Origin: Sphingobacterium bambusae
GTDB lineage: Bacteria; Bacteroidota; Bacteroidia; Sphingobacteriales; Sphingobacteriaceae
Assembly: GCF_033955345.1 (NCBI RefSeq)
Contig: NZ_CP138332.1
Span: forward strand, 1,736,001-1,800,000
Reading direction: 5' to 3'
DNA length: 64,000 nt
Of this stretch, positions 54,260 through 62,501 are shown in pieces (the first letter of the stretch is position 1; every line of letters starts with the position of its first letter). The notes under the pieces were generated by a model that saw only the letters and a program-made list of their open reading frames with translations, was not told the origin of the DNA and made no database searches. The translations under genes were made by a program, and so were the position numbers.

Positions 54260-54910
54260 ATGAAAGGCTACACAAGACCTCTGTTACTTATTGTAATTAT
54301 TCTTTTGGTGGATCAGTTATCCAAGTTTTGGGTAAAACTGAACATGACGATCGGTCAAGACTTCAAGGTGCTGGGCAACAAATTCCTGATTCATTTCATT
54401 GAGAACAACGGTATGGCTTGGGGAATGGAGTTTGGAGGAGAATTCGGAAAGTTGTTTTTGACACTCTTTAGAATAATCGCTGTCGCAGGTATAGGTTACG
54501 GCCTCTATTATATGGTAAAAAACAAATACCATCGCGGATTTATCCTGAATGTCGCATTGATCTTTGCCGGCGCACTGGGAAATATCATCGATTCAACATT
54601 TTATGGATTGATCTTCAGCGAAAGCACGTTCTACGAGAAAGCGGTACTTTTTCCAGCAGGCGGCGGCTATTCTTCCATCTTTCACGGAAAAGTGGTTGAT
54701 ATGTTATATTTTCCCTTGCTTGAAGGAAACTTCCCAACATGGTTCCCTATTTGGGGCGGAGAACATTTTCTGTTCTTCAGACCGGTCTTTAATGTCGCAG
54801 ACTCTGCCATATCGGTCGGAGTGTTTCTTATCTTGATATTTCAGCGTCGCTATTTCAAGGAGGAGCATGTAGAAAAAGAATCTGCAAACAGTGAGGTACT
54901 AGAAGATTAA
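54260..54910 (+). CDS. lspA: Lipoprotein signal peptidase (signal peptidase II)
   Basis: 216 residues, longer than the ~165 of E. coli, with an insertion in the middle as usual for the phylum. Four membrane helices are visible. The catalytic Asp pair is in GALGNIIDSTFYG and FNVADSAISVGV. It cleaves prolipoproteins after lipidation; several lipoproteins in this window are likely substrates. Confidence 0.96.
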   Translation: MKGYTRPLLLIVIILLVDQLSKFWVKLNMTIGQDFKVLGNKFLIHFIENNGMAWGMEFGGEFGKLFLTLFRIIAVAGIGYGLYYMVKNKYHRGFILNVALIFAGALGNIIDSTFYGLIFSESTFYEKAVLFPAGGGYSSIFHGKVVDMLYFPLLEGNFPTWFPIWGGEHFLFFRPVFNVADSAISVGVFLILIFQRRYFKEEHVEKESANSEVLED

Positions 54911-54914
54911 TAGA

Positions 54915-54942
54915 AGCCCCGGTTCAGTTGCGAATCGGGGCT
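54915..54942 (+). terminator. Rho-independent terminator after lspA
   Basis: An 11-bp stem (54915-54925 with 54932-54942, one G-U pair) followed by TTTT, directly after the lspA stop. Confidence 0.92.
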
Positions 54943-55020
54943 TTTTAATTATATGCCAAGGCTACACTTGCCCTTTCCCCTATAGCTTGCATATCAAAGC
55001 GAATTTTTCTAAGTTTGGAC

Positions 55021-55974
55021 ATGAAAGAAAATGCCCGTTACATCAAAACCATAGCGCTATGCTTATCGTTTTTGTTCTTCGGAAAAATATCCTTTGCCCA
55101 GATTGATGCGGCACGTCTCAAAAAGCACATCTATTTTTTAGCGAACGACAACATGAAAGGCCGAGGAACCGGCTCCAAACAGGTAGAGAAAGCAGCGAAC
55201 TACATTGAAAGGCAGTTTAAACGCTACGGACTTCTTCCAAAGGGAACAGTGGGGTACCGTCAATCCTTTACCGCAAAGGTGACCCGTGTGGTCGTTCCCG
55301 ATAGCATCAGACAAGCGGACAATATCATTGGGTTCATTGACAACGGTGCAGCATATACCGTCGTCATCGGTGCACATTATGACCACTTGGGCGAAGGACA
55401 CCAAGGCAGCTCCAAAGATTCGCTAGGCGTAGGCAAGATCCACAATGGTGCCGACGACAACGCATCGGGCGTTGCAGGCCTGCTGGAGCTCGCCCGACAT
55501 TATGCCCTTAACAAAAGCAAAGAACCTTATAACCTCCTTTTCATCGCTTTTGGTGCCGAGGAACTCGGACTATTGGGGTCGAAACACTTCACGGAGCACC
55601 CTACGATCCCGTTGGCCACGGTGCAGTGGATGCTCAACATGGATATGATTGGGCGCTACAACCCAAATAACGGTGTAGCCATTATCGGTTACGGTACAAG
55701 TTCCAAATTTCCAGCCATATTCGAAGGTGTGCAAAGCGAGATCAAATTTTACACGAGCAAGGATGGAAATGGAGGCTCTGATCAGACCTCGTTCTACCGA
55801 AAAAATATTCCGGTACTGTTTTTCCATACCGGCGGACATGAGGACTACCACATGCCGAGTGACGATCCCGAAAAAATAGACTACCGGGCACTTCGCTCAA
55901 TCGTTGAACTGGAACGCCACGTGATTGACAATTCCATGCAGCAGCCTAAAATGGACTTCATATGGACAAACTAA
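55021..55974 (+). CDS. Exported M28 family metallopeptidase
   Basis: 317 residues from ATG 55021; a TTG two codons earlier was rejected. The signal peptide TIALCLSFLFFGKISFAQ predicts export. The complete M28 zinc site is visible: GAHYDHLGEG, NGADDNASGVAGLLELAR, FGAEELGLLGS, NMDMIGR and the last His in HEDYHMPSDDPE. Unlike the peptidase encoded at 31639 it has no large PA insertion. The reductase gene begins 14 bp after the stop. Confidence 0.94.
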   Translation: MKENARYIKTIALCLSFLFFGKISFAQIDAARLKKHIYFLANDNMKGRGTGSKQVEKAANYIERQFKRYGLLPKGTVGYRQSFTAKVTRVVVPDSIRQADNIIGFIDNGAAYTVVIGAHYDHLGEGHQGSSKDSLGVGKIHNGADDNASGVAGLLELARHYALNKSKEPYNLLFIAFGAEELGLLGSKHFTEHPTIPLATVQWMLNMDMIGRYNPNNGVAIIGYGTSSKFPAIFEGVQSEIKFYTSKDGNGGSDQTSFYRKNIPVLFFHTGGHEDYHMPSDDPEKIDYRALRSIVELERHVIDNSMQQPKMDFIWTN

Positions 55975-55988
55975 GCCTGAAGTCAGCT

Positions 55989-56900
55989 ATGCGTATACTT
56001 ATCACAGGATCCAACGGATTTTTAGGGCAGAAACTCGTCGATAAATTGACCAGCGAAGGAAGCGCGGTAATCATCGCAACATCGAAAAGCCCAAATCGCA
56101 ATCCCAACACTATAGGCTACACTTTTGTACAAAGCGATTTGACAGATGCGCAATCGTTGGAAAAACTGTTAGTAGAGCAACAGCCTACCCATATTATCCA
56201 CACGGCGGCCATGACTAGTGTCGAGGCCTGTGAAAATAATCCGGAGGAGTGCGAGGCCATGAATGTAACACTAGTTGCACATATCGCGGCCTGTTGCCGC
56301 GAGCAGGACATACACCTGACCTTCCTTTCCACCGACTTCGTATTTGATGGCACGGCAGGACCTTATCATGAAGCTGACACACCGAAGCCATGCAACAATT
56401 ATGGTTTAAGCAAATGGAAAGCCGAACAGGCGATCTTGCATTCAGGCTGCAAGGCCGCAATCCTGCGCACTATACTGGTGTATGGCCATATTCAGGATCC
56501 CAACCGATCCAATTTTGTGCTGTGGGTAAAAGCAAAGTTGAGCGAGAACACGGTGATAACGGTTGTTGAAGACCAATGGCGCATGCCCACTTGGGTGGAC
56601 GATTTGGCAGATGCCAGCATCCTTGCTGCGACAAAAAATGCAATGGGCATATACCATATATCCAGCGATACGCTAATGAGCATATTAGAGATTGCTCAGG
56701 CGGTAGCCAACTTCTGGAACTTGGACAGTAGCTATATAAAACCCATTTCGGCTGCGGCTATCGGGCAGGCGACAAACCGGCCTCGCAAAACAGGATTTAT
56801 CATCCGCAAAGCGAAGGATGAACTAGGCTTTCAGCCCACAGCTTTAGCTACTTCATTTCAGGAAATAGAAAAACAATTAGCCTTATACAATAACGTATGA
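55989..56900 (+). CDS. NAD(P)-dependent epimerase/dehydratase (RmlD-like SDR)
   Basis: 303 residues from ATG 55989, chosen because the Rossmann fold begins at MRILITGSNGFLGQKL; an in-frame ATG at 55962 overlaps the upstream gene. The dinucleotide motif is GSNGFLG and the catalytic YGLSKWKAEQ has the YxxxK pair. FLSTDFVFDGTAGPYHEADTPKPCNNYG is typical of RmlD (dTDP-4-dehydrorhamnose reductase)-like proteins. No rml genes are adjacent, so the substrate is uncertain. The thioesterase start overlaps its stop (ATGA). Confidence 0.88.
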   Translation: MRILITGSNGFLGQKLVDKLTSEGSAVIIATSKSPNRNPNTIGYTFVQSDLTDAQSLEKLLVEQQPTHIIHTAAMTSVEACENNPEECEAMNVTLVAHIAACCREQDIHLTFLSTDFVFDGTAGPYHEADTPKPCNNYGLSKWKAEQAILHSGCKAAILRTILVYGHIQDPNRSNFVLWVKAKLSENTVITVVEDQWRMPTWVDDLADASILAATKNAMGIYHISSDTLMSILEIAQAVANFWNLDSSYIKPISAAAIGQATNRPRKTGFIIRKAKDELGFQPTALATSFQEIEKQLALYNNV

Positions 56901-57421
56901 CAAAAAAATTTGCACGGGAATCCTATACGGAGATGAATGAACTCGTCCTTCCCAATGACACCAACACCTTTGGTAACTTAATGGGCGGCCGCTTGCTTTA
57001 TTGGATGGACATATGTTCTGCCATGGCAGCACAAAAGCATTCGAATAGCCCTGTTGTAACCGTATCCGTTGATAACGTATCCTTCAAGCGATCCATTAAG
57101 TTGGGTGAGGTAGTAACGATACAGGCACAGGTCACACGCGCATTCTCCACATCCATGGAAGTACGCATGGAAATCTTTGCGCAGAATCTACCAGAAGGTA
57201 CAAAAGAAAAATCCAACGAAGCTTATTATACCTTTGTGGCTATTGATAAAGAAAACCGTCCGAGCAAGGTTCCTGAACTGCTTCCTGAAACAGCATTGGA
57301 ACACGAACTGTTCGAAAAAGCATCTCAACGTCGCGCTTTACGCCTAATTTTGGGCGGGAAAGTGAAGCCAGAAGATGCACTCGAATTAAAGAATATTGTC
57401 AACGCAGCACTAAAAGGTTAG
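56897..57421 (+). CDS. Acyl-CoA thioesterase (hotdog fold, YciA/BACH-like)
   Basis: 174 residues. The segment NDTNTFGNLMGGRLLYWMDICSAMAA with the catalytic Asn/Asp region, followed by TVSVDNVSFKRSIKLGEVVTIQAQV, identifies the family that hydrolyses acyl-CoA. It is translated from an ATG overlapping the stop of the SDR gene by four bases, so translation is coupled. A strong terminator follows. Confidence 0.93.
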   Translation: MTKKFARESYTEMNELVLPNDTNTFGNLMGGRLLYWMDICSAMAAQKHSNSPVVTVSVDNVSFKRSIKLGEVVTIQAQVTRAFSTSMEVRMEIFAQNLPEGTKEKSNEAYYTFVAIDKENRPSKVPELLPETALEHELFEKASQRRALRLILGGKVKPEDALELKNIVNAALKG

Positions 57422-57428
57422 TCACACC

Positions 57429-57466
57429 GACAAAAAAAAGAGAGCTTTCGCTCTCTTTTTTTTGTC
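57429..57466. terminator. Bidirectional terminator between the thioesterase and EVE genes
   Basis: A perfect 17-bp stem (57429-57445 with 57450-57466) with a TTTC loop and eight-base A/T tracts, shared by the two convergent genes. Confidence 0.95.
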
Positions 57467-57468
57467 TT

Positions 57469-57882
57469 TTATGCACTTTCGTTACCTAGAGCAACGATAC
57501 GGTCAAACTCTTCCGCCTTCAAGGGCATAACGGAGAGACGTCCTTGGCGCACCAAAGCAATGTCCTGAAGAAATTCGTCCGTCTTTATCGTTTCCAATGT
57601 TACTGGCGTCTTAAAGGTCTCCACGGGTGCCAAGTCAACGACTACCCAACGTTCGTCGTCGGTTGTTGGATCCTGATAAAACTCCTTGACCACCTTGGCG
57701 ATACCGACTACATGTTTACCTTCATTACTGTGATAAAAAAGAACAAAATCGCCCTTCTTCATCGCTTTTAGATTGTTTCGTGCCTGAAAATTACGCACAC
57801 CGTCCCAGAAAGTTTGTCCATCTTTATTGAACTGCTCCCAGCTGTACTTAAAGGGTTCCGATTTGACCAGAAAATAATTCAT
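57469..57882 (-). CDS. EVE domain-containing protein
   Basis: 137 residues, a single EVE domain (PUA-like fold that binds modified nucleic acid bases). MNYFLVKSEPFKYSWEQFNKDGQTFWDGVRNFQARNNLKAMKKGDFVLFYHS is diagnostic. It is the last gene of the run helicase, membrane protein, gldC, EVE; 36 bp separate it from gldC. Confidence 0.92.
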   Translation of the reverse strand: MNYFLVKSEPFKYSWEQFNKDGQTFWDGVRNFQARNNLKAMKKGDFVLFYHSNEGKHVVGIAKVVKEFYQDPTTDDERWVVVDLAPVETFKTPVTLETIKTDEFLQDIALVRQGRLSVMPLKAEEFDRIVALGNESA

Positions 57883-57918
57883 CGTAATGTATGCCTTTTA
57901 TTAGTAAGATAGTAAGAA

Positions 57919-58269
57919 CTAGGATTCCTGTTCCAAAACTTCCATTTTATCGCCAAAATGCGCACAGTAGTCACGCAAGTCGCCGATTACTTTTTCCGCC
58001 ATGGGATCGCCGCCAGAGGCGCGCAAGAAGGAATCACCCAAGGTTTGAAGCGTCTCGTAGAAGAAACGTTTCATCTCATCATAGGGCATATCTTTTGTCC
58101 ATAGATCGATACGCAACGAGTTTTTATATTGAGCATCCCAAAGTGCCAAAAACATCGCTTTCGCGGGCATCTGATCGGAAGTTTCACCATCTGTAGACGA
58201 CCAATCGATGCTATCGGGCACGTTACTATCGTCCAACGTTACATTTAGTTTTATTTCTGCTGTTTTCAT
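57919..58269 (-). CDS. gldC: Gliding motility protein GldC
   Basis: 116 residues. GldC is a small soluble protein required for efficient gliding in Flavobacterium; it is conserved in many non-gliding Bacteroidota. The segments TAEIKLNVTLDDSNVPDSIDW and DQMPAKAMFLALWDAQYKNSLRIDLWTKDM match the family. It starts one base after the upstream stop. No other gld genes are in the window. Confidence 0.93.
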   Translation of the reverse strand: MKTAEIKLNVTLDDSNVPDSIDWSSTDGETSDQMPAKAMFLALWDAQYKNSLRIDLWTKDMPYDEMKRFFYETLQTLGDSFLRASGGDPMAEKVIGDLRDYCAHFGDKMEVLEQES

Positions 58270-58270
58270 A

Positions 58271-58513
58271 TCAATTCCATAAAATTTTCACTATTACCAT
58301 CAGGATCCCTGAAACAAGAATAAATCCTATTTCGCCGATCCATAATTTCTTCAAATCCTTCACGAAGAACCGAAAGACCATATCCGCCAATGTAACCACC
58401 ACCAAAAACAAGATAACCTGCCACCATGCCAACCGAAGCTGATCATTGCCCCACTCGGAAACAATCCAAGTCAGGAAGCAGGCCACAACAATATTGAGCG
58501 GAGTTAATTTCAT
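58271..58513 (-). CDS. Small three-helix membrane protein
   Basis: 80 residues with hydrophobic segments at about 6-20, 29-50 and 61-79. The ATG abuts the helicase stop (TAG then ATG) and the stop lies one base before the gldC ATG, so translation of the three genes is coupled. No family was recognised. Confidence 0.75.
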   Translation of the reverse strand: MKLTPLNIVVACFLTWIVSEWGNDQLRLAWWQVILFLVVVTLADMVFRFFVKDLKKLWIGEIGFILVSGILMVIVKILWN

Positions 58514-59833
58514 CTACGAGCGACCTTTTTTATTTTTTACGCCTGCTTTCTTTTTTGTCGAAGATCGTGGTCGGGATGCCGCTTTTATCGCGTACTTTTT
58601 CTCGTGAAATGCCCCTTTAAAGTCGGGATCATCCTTTTTCTTTTGATTATCGATTTCCCGCGCTATAGCTTGCCGTTCTTCAAATCCAGTAGTTTCGATA
58701 AACACATTGACCGGAATATCCTTCTTGGGTATCTCTTGGCGAATAAGCTTTTCAATCTTATCGATATAATAGGCCTCAGCAGGGTTACAGAACGTGATTG
58801 CATCACCACTGTTAAAAGCCCTTCCCGTGCGGCCGATACGATGTACATAATCTTCAATAACAATGGGCACATCGAAATTGAAAACGTGACTTACATTGGA
58901 TACGTCCAAGCCACGAGCTGCCACATCAGTTGCCACCAAAATACGGATATTGCCTTCTTTGAACGCATTGATGGAGTTGATGCGCGTGTTCTGCCCTTTG
59001 TTGGCATGAATAACACGAACATGCTCATCACCATATTTACGTTCTAAATAATGAAAGACATTATCTGCCACGGCCTTTGTCTTACAGAACACAATGATGC
59101 GATGAAAGGACTCATGATCCAATAACAGATACTGCAAGAGATTGAGCTTCGTACGTAGGTTAGGCACCTCATACAATGTTTGTGTTACGGTCTGCGCCGG
59201 CGTGGCCTGTTCAGTAACTTCGATAACCGTAGGGAAAGCCAAAAAATCTCCGGCTATTTTACGCACCAACTCACTCATCGTGGCAGAGAACAATAAGTTT
59301 TGCCTTTTACGTGGTACGACCTCCAAAATTCGGTGAATCTTGCCGATAAAGCCCATATCCATCATTTTATCGGCCTCATCCATCACCAGGAATTTCAAAG
59401 ATTTCGTATTGATCTCTCCTTCGAGGTAAAGATCCAAGAAGCGCCCTGGTGTTGCCACGATGATATCGCAGCCCTTTGCCAGCTGTTCTTTTTGCACTTT
59501 AGGTCCTAAACCACCGTACAGCAGTACCGTCCGCAGATCCAAGTAGCGCGAAAACATACGAATATTTTCTTCGATCTGCATGGCCAACTCGCGTGTAGGC
59601 GACAAAATGAGCGCACGTGGGTCTTGCCCTTGGGCATATTTAAGTTTCATCAAAAGAGGAAGCACAAAGGCTGCCGTCTTTCCCGTACCCGTTTGTGCAA
59701 TCCCCATAACATCCTGTCCCGCTAGAAGAGGTGTGATTGCTTTTTGCTGAATCTCGGTTGGTATTTCATAACCCGCTTCTGCAATTGCATTGAGGAGTTG
59801 CTTATTGAGTTTAAAATCTTCAAATGATGCCAT
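58514..59833 (-). CDS. DEAD-box ATP-dependent RNA helicase
   Basis: 439 residues. All main motifs are visible: Q-motif GYEIPTEIQQKAI, motif I AQTGTGKT, Ia PTRELA, II DEAD, III SAT and VI HRIGRTGR. The C-terminal tail is basic (SRPRSSTKKKAGVKNKKGRS) and should help RNA binding. It is probably involved in ribosome assembly or RNA decay; the paralogue (RhlE, CsdA type) cannot be fixed. A perfect -7 element ends four bases before the ATG. Confidence 0.95.
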   Translation of the reverse strand: MASFEDFKLNKQLLNAIAEAGYEIPTEIQQKAITPLLAGQDVMGIAQTGTGKTAAFVLPLLMKLKYAQGQDPRALILSPTRELAMQIEENIRMFSRYLDLRTVLLYGGLGPKVQKEQLAKGCDIIVATPGRFLDLYLEGEINTKSLKFLVMDEADKMMDMGFIGKIHRILEVVPRKRQNLLFSATMSELVRKIAGDFLAFPTVIEVTEQATPAQTVTQTLYEVPNLRTKLNLLQYLLLDHESFHRIIVFCKTKAVADNVFHYLERKYGDEHVRVIHANKGQNTRINSINAFKEGNIRILVATDVAARGLDVSNVSHVFNFDVPIVIEDYVHRIGRTGRAFNSGDAITFCNPAEAYYIDKIEKLIRQEIPKKDIPVNVFIETTGFEERQAIAREIDNQKKKDDPDFKGAFHEKKYAIKAASRPRSSTKKKAGVKNKKGRS

Positions 59834-59837
59834 CTTG

Positions 59838-59845
59838 CAAAGATA
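59838..59845 (-). promoter_or_regulatory. Perfect -7 element four bases from the helicase start
   Basis: TATCTTTG on the minus strand, matching TAnnTTTG. The predicted transcript would start at or beside the ATG, as for nuoA. Confidence 0.35.
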
Positions 59846-59924
59846 AAAAAATCAAACTAGATCGCTTTACCAAAGCCAACATATGACAATACTATACCGT
59901 TTACCACGAATATTTCCGTTAAAT

Positions 59925-59955
59925 TTTGATTTGAAAAGGAATTAAATCAACTTTG
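59925..59955 (+). promoter_or_regulatory. Promoter of the S46 peptidase gene
   Basis: TTTG at 59925-59928 and CAACTTTG at 59948-59955 (six of eight to consensus in the fixed positions TA and TTTG: TTTG perfect, TA replaced by CA), 19 bp apart, 23 bp before the ATG. Confidence 0.5.
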
Positions 59956-59978
59956 TGCAGTATTAATAGGTTGATAAC

Positions 59979-62117
59979 ATGAAAAAGATTTGGATTTTCA
60001 TACTGCTAACTGCAGTCAGTATGAGCACCTTCGCCGACGAGGGGATGTGGTTTTTGATGCATTTGAAACGTCTCAACGAGGCCGACATGCAGAAGAAAGG
60101 CCTCAAATTAACGGCTGAAGAAATTTATAGTATTAACAATTCCTCATTAAAGGATGCCATTGTACAGTTCAATGGTGGCTGTACAGCGGAAATTGTTTCG
60201 GGACAAGGCTTGGTATTCACCAACCACCACTGTGGTTACGGCGCTATTGCGGAGCTATCCACACCGGAGAACGATCATTTGACCAACGGCTTTTGGGCAA
60301 AATCATTTGCAGAAGAGCTTAAGCCGAAGTCCCTTTATGTACGCTTCTTCGTACGTATGGACGACGTGTCAAAACGCATCTTAGGCTTGGTAAACGACAG
60401 CATGAGCGAGAAAGAGCGCGAGAAAGTCATTAACCAAGAGATTGCCAAGATTGAAAAAGAAAATAGCGAAGGGGGCAAATATGTGGTATCCGTAAAGTCG
60501 TTTTACAACGGCAACGAATATTACTATTTCGTTTACCAAGACTATACTGATGTTCGTCTAGTAGGTACGCCTCCCAACAGCATTGGTAAATTTGGTGGTG
60601 ACACCGACAACTGGGAATGGCCTAGACATACCGGAGATTTTTCTATCTTCCGCGTCTATGGCGACAAAGATGGTAATCCAGCAGCTTATGCACAGGACAA
60701 CGTGCCCCTAAAACCTAAACACTTCCTTCCAGTAAGTTTGAAAGGTGTGCAAGAAGGTGATTTTTCCATGATCTTGGGCTACCCTGGCCGCACCAATCGC
60801 TGGATGCCGGCAGCCGGTATTGACCAAAACGTCAACTACGCTTACCCAGCGTGGGTAGAGGCTTCAAAAGTAGGTATGGACGCCATGAAAAAACACATGG
60901 ACAAAGACCAAGCTGTAAAATTGAACTATGCATCTACTTATTCTGGCGTGGCCAACTATTGGAAAAACAGACAGGGTATGATCGATGCGCTAACCAAACA
61001 TAACACCGCAGCGACTAAACGCAAACAAGAAGCAAAATTCCAAAAGTGGGCTAACAAAAAGGCCAACAAAGCTACCTACGCAGAAGTACTACCGACCATA
61101 GACGCGTATTATAAAGCGACGAATGAGAAAGCTCGACATGACAACTACCTCACGGGGATGCTTCGCTCATCGACCTTTGCAGCCCTGCCTTACAGCTTGG
61201 GTGGAGCATTGAAACAATATGCTGCTGCAAATGAAGCGAAACGTGCTGAGATGCGCCCTACCTTGGAAAAAGGCTTGAGCGAAACCTTTGAGAACATCTA
61301 CGTTCCTTTAGAGGTTGATGTTCTATCGGATGAACTTAATCTGTATGCAAAAAAAGCGGGTAACATCGCACCGTACATCCAAGAACTGGCACAAAAAAAT
61401 GGCGGATCTTTCCAACAGCATGTCAAAGCAGCTTTTGACAAAAGCATCTTTTCATCGACGGAACAACTGAATGGTTTCTTAAATAATCCTTCGGCAGCAG
61501 CGATCGATGCAGATCCATTATACCTAATTTCAAAATCCTTGATGGATAAATACAGAGAGAAATCTCCAGAAGCGGATGCTTTGGCTGATAAGTTTCAGGC
61601 GGCCTACCGCAAATATATTGCGGGCGTGCTAGCAGCCAATCCTAAAGGAAAATATTATCCTGATGCCAACTCTACATTGCGCTTGACCTACGGTACTATC
61701 AGAGCCTTACCTGCCGATCCACGCAACGACGCCGATATCAACAATTACACGACGTTGAAAGGAACCATCGCCAAGTACAAGCCAAACGATGAGGAATTCG
61801 ATTTGCCTAAACGTTTGATGGAGCTTTATGAAGCGAAAGACTACGGACGTTACGCAGACAAGAAAGGCTACATGCCCGTTAACTTCTTGAGTGATCAAGA
61901 TATTACAGGCGGAAACTCTGGTTCTCCTGTGTTAAATGGTAATGGCGAACTTATCGGTTTGGCGTTTGATGGAAACATTGAAGCGATGGCGGGTGACGTG
62001 ATCTTCGATCCTGTTTTACAACGTACTATTTCAGTCGATATTCGCTACGTGCTGTTTATCATCGATAAGTTCGCGGGGGCGCAAAACATCATCAATGAAC
62101 TGAAAATCGTTGAATAA
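59979..62117 (+). CDS. S46 family dipeptidyl-peptidase (DPP7-like)
   Basis: 712 residues, normal size. A signal peptide (IWIFILLTAVSMSTFADEG) predicts periplasmic export. S46 enzymes are chymotrypsin-fold serine peptidases that release N-terminal dipeptides. The catalytic His is in FTNHHCGYGA, the Ser in GGNSGSPVLNGNGE, and the Asp probably in GDTDNWEWPRHTGDFSI. The segment LAFDGNIEAMAGD has Gly where, as I recall, Asp/Glu-specific DPP11 has Arg, so hydrophobic (DPP7) specificity is more likely. It is probably used for peptide nutrition. Confidence 0.93.
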   Translation: MKKIWIFILLTAVSMSTFADEGMWFLMHLKRLNEADMQKKGLKLTAEEIYSINNSSLKDAIVQFNGGCTAEIVSGQGLVFTNHHCGYGAIAELSTPENDHLTNGFWAKSFAEELKPKSLYVRFFVRMDDVSKRILGLVNDSMSEKEREKVINQEIAKIEKENSEGGKYVVSVKSFYNGNEYYYFVYQDYTDVRLVGTPPNSIGKFGGDTDNWEWPRHTGDFSIFRVYGDKDGNPAAYAQDNVPLKPKHFLPVSLKGVQEGDFSMILGYPGRTNRWMPAAGIDQNVNYAYPAWVEASKVGMDAMKKHMDKDQAVKLNYASTYSGVANYWKNRQGMIDALTKHNTAATKRKQEAKFQKWANKKANKATYAEVLPTIDAYYKATNEKARHDNYLTGMLRSSTFAALPYSLGGALKQYAAANEAKRAEMRPTLEKGLSETFENIYVPLEVDVLSDELNLYAKKAGNIAPYIQELAQKNGGSFQQHVKAAFDKSIFSSTEQLNGFLNNPSAAAIDADPLYLISKSLMDKYREKSPEADALADKFQAAYRKYIAGVLAANPKGKYYPDANSTLRLTYGTIRALPADPRNDADINNYTTLKGTIAKYKPNDEEFDLPKRLMELYEAKDYGRYADKKGYMPVNFLSDQDITGGNSGSPVLNGNGELIGLAFDGNIEAMAGDVIFDPVLQRTISVDIRYVLFIIDKFAGAQNIINELKIVE

Positions 62118-62172
62118 AGCCTGTAATCCAAATTTATTTTGATATTTGGATACAAAAATTGGATATTCGTTC

Positions 62173-62201
62173 TTTGTTTTTGTATATTTATTCTATCTTA
62201 G
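62173..62201 (+). promoter_or_regulatory. Promoter of the Hc1-like gene
   Basis: TTTG at 62173-62176 and TATCTTAG at 62194-62201 (one mismatch to TAnnTTTG), 17 bp apart, giving a leader of about 30 nt. Confidence 0.45.
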
Positions 62202-62239
62202 AACAAGAATTAATAGAAACTAAAATTATATAATTGAAA

Positions 62240-62422
62240 ATGGAAAACTACAACAAATTAAAAAGCTTAGTAGCTGCTATCGAAGCTGATGCAGACAAGT
62301 TCTTCAACAATGGCAACTCTGCTGCAGGAACACGTGTACGTAAAGGTTTGCAAGAAATCAAAACTTTGGCACAAGAAATCCGTAACGAAGTAACATCAAA
62401 GAAAAACGACGAAAAGAAATAA
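62240..62422 (+). CDS. Histone H1-like protein (Hc1 family)
   Basis: 60 residues from ATG 62240 (MENYNKLKSLVAAIEADADKFF); a TTG two codons earlier is less likely. The segment NGNSAAGTRVRKGLQEIKTLAQEIRNEVTSKK is the signature of the short Hc1-like proteins common in Bacteroidota, thought to bind DNA and organise the nucleoid. The Lys-rich tail typical of the chlamydial protein is short here. It has its own promoter and terminator. Confidence 0.9.
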   Translation: MENYNKLKSLVAAIEADADKFFNNGNSAAGTRVRKGLQEIKTLAQEIRNEVTSKKNDEKK

Positions 62423-62440
62423 TTTTTCTCTCGGCACTAT

Positions 62441-62475
62441 AAAAAAATCCCCTACAAACTGTAGGGGATTTTTTT
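62441..62475 (+). terminator. Rho-independent terminator after the Hc1-like gene
   Basis: A perfect 15-bp stem (62441-62455 with 62461-62475) with A/T outer tracts. It may also act for the convergent GLPGLI gene. Confidence 0.93.
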
Positions 62476-62501
62476 ATGAATTGCATGTTCATTGGCTTCA
62501 T

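Noticed and set aside
62126-62151. Eight-bp inverted repeat ATCCAAAT/ATTTGGAT after the S46 gene
   Set aside because: A short A/T-rich stem without a T-tract; too weak to call a terminator.
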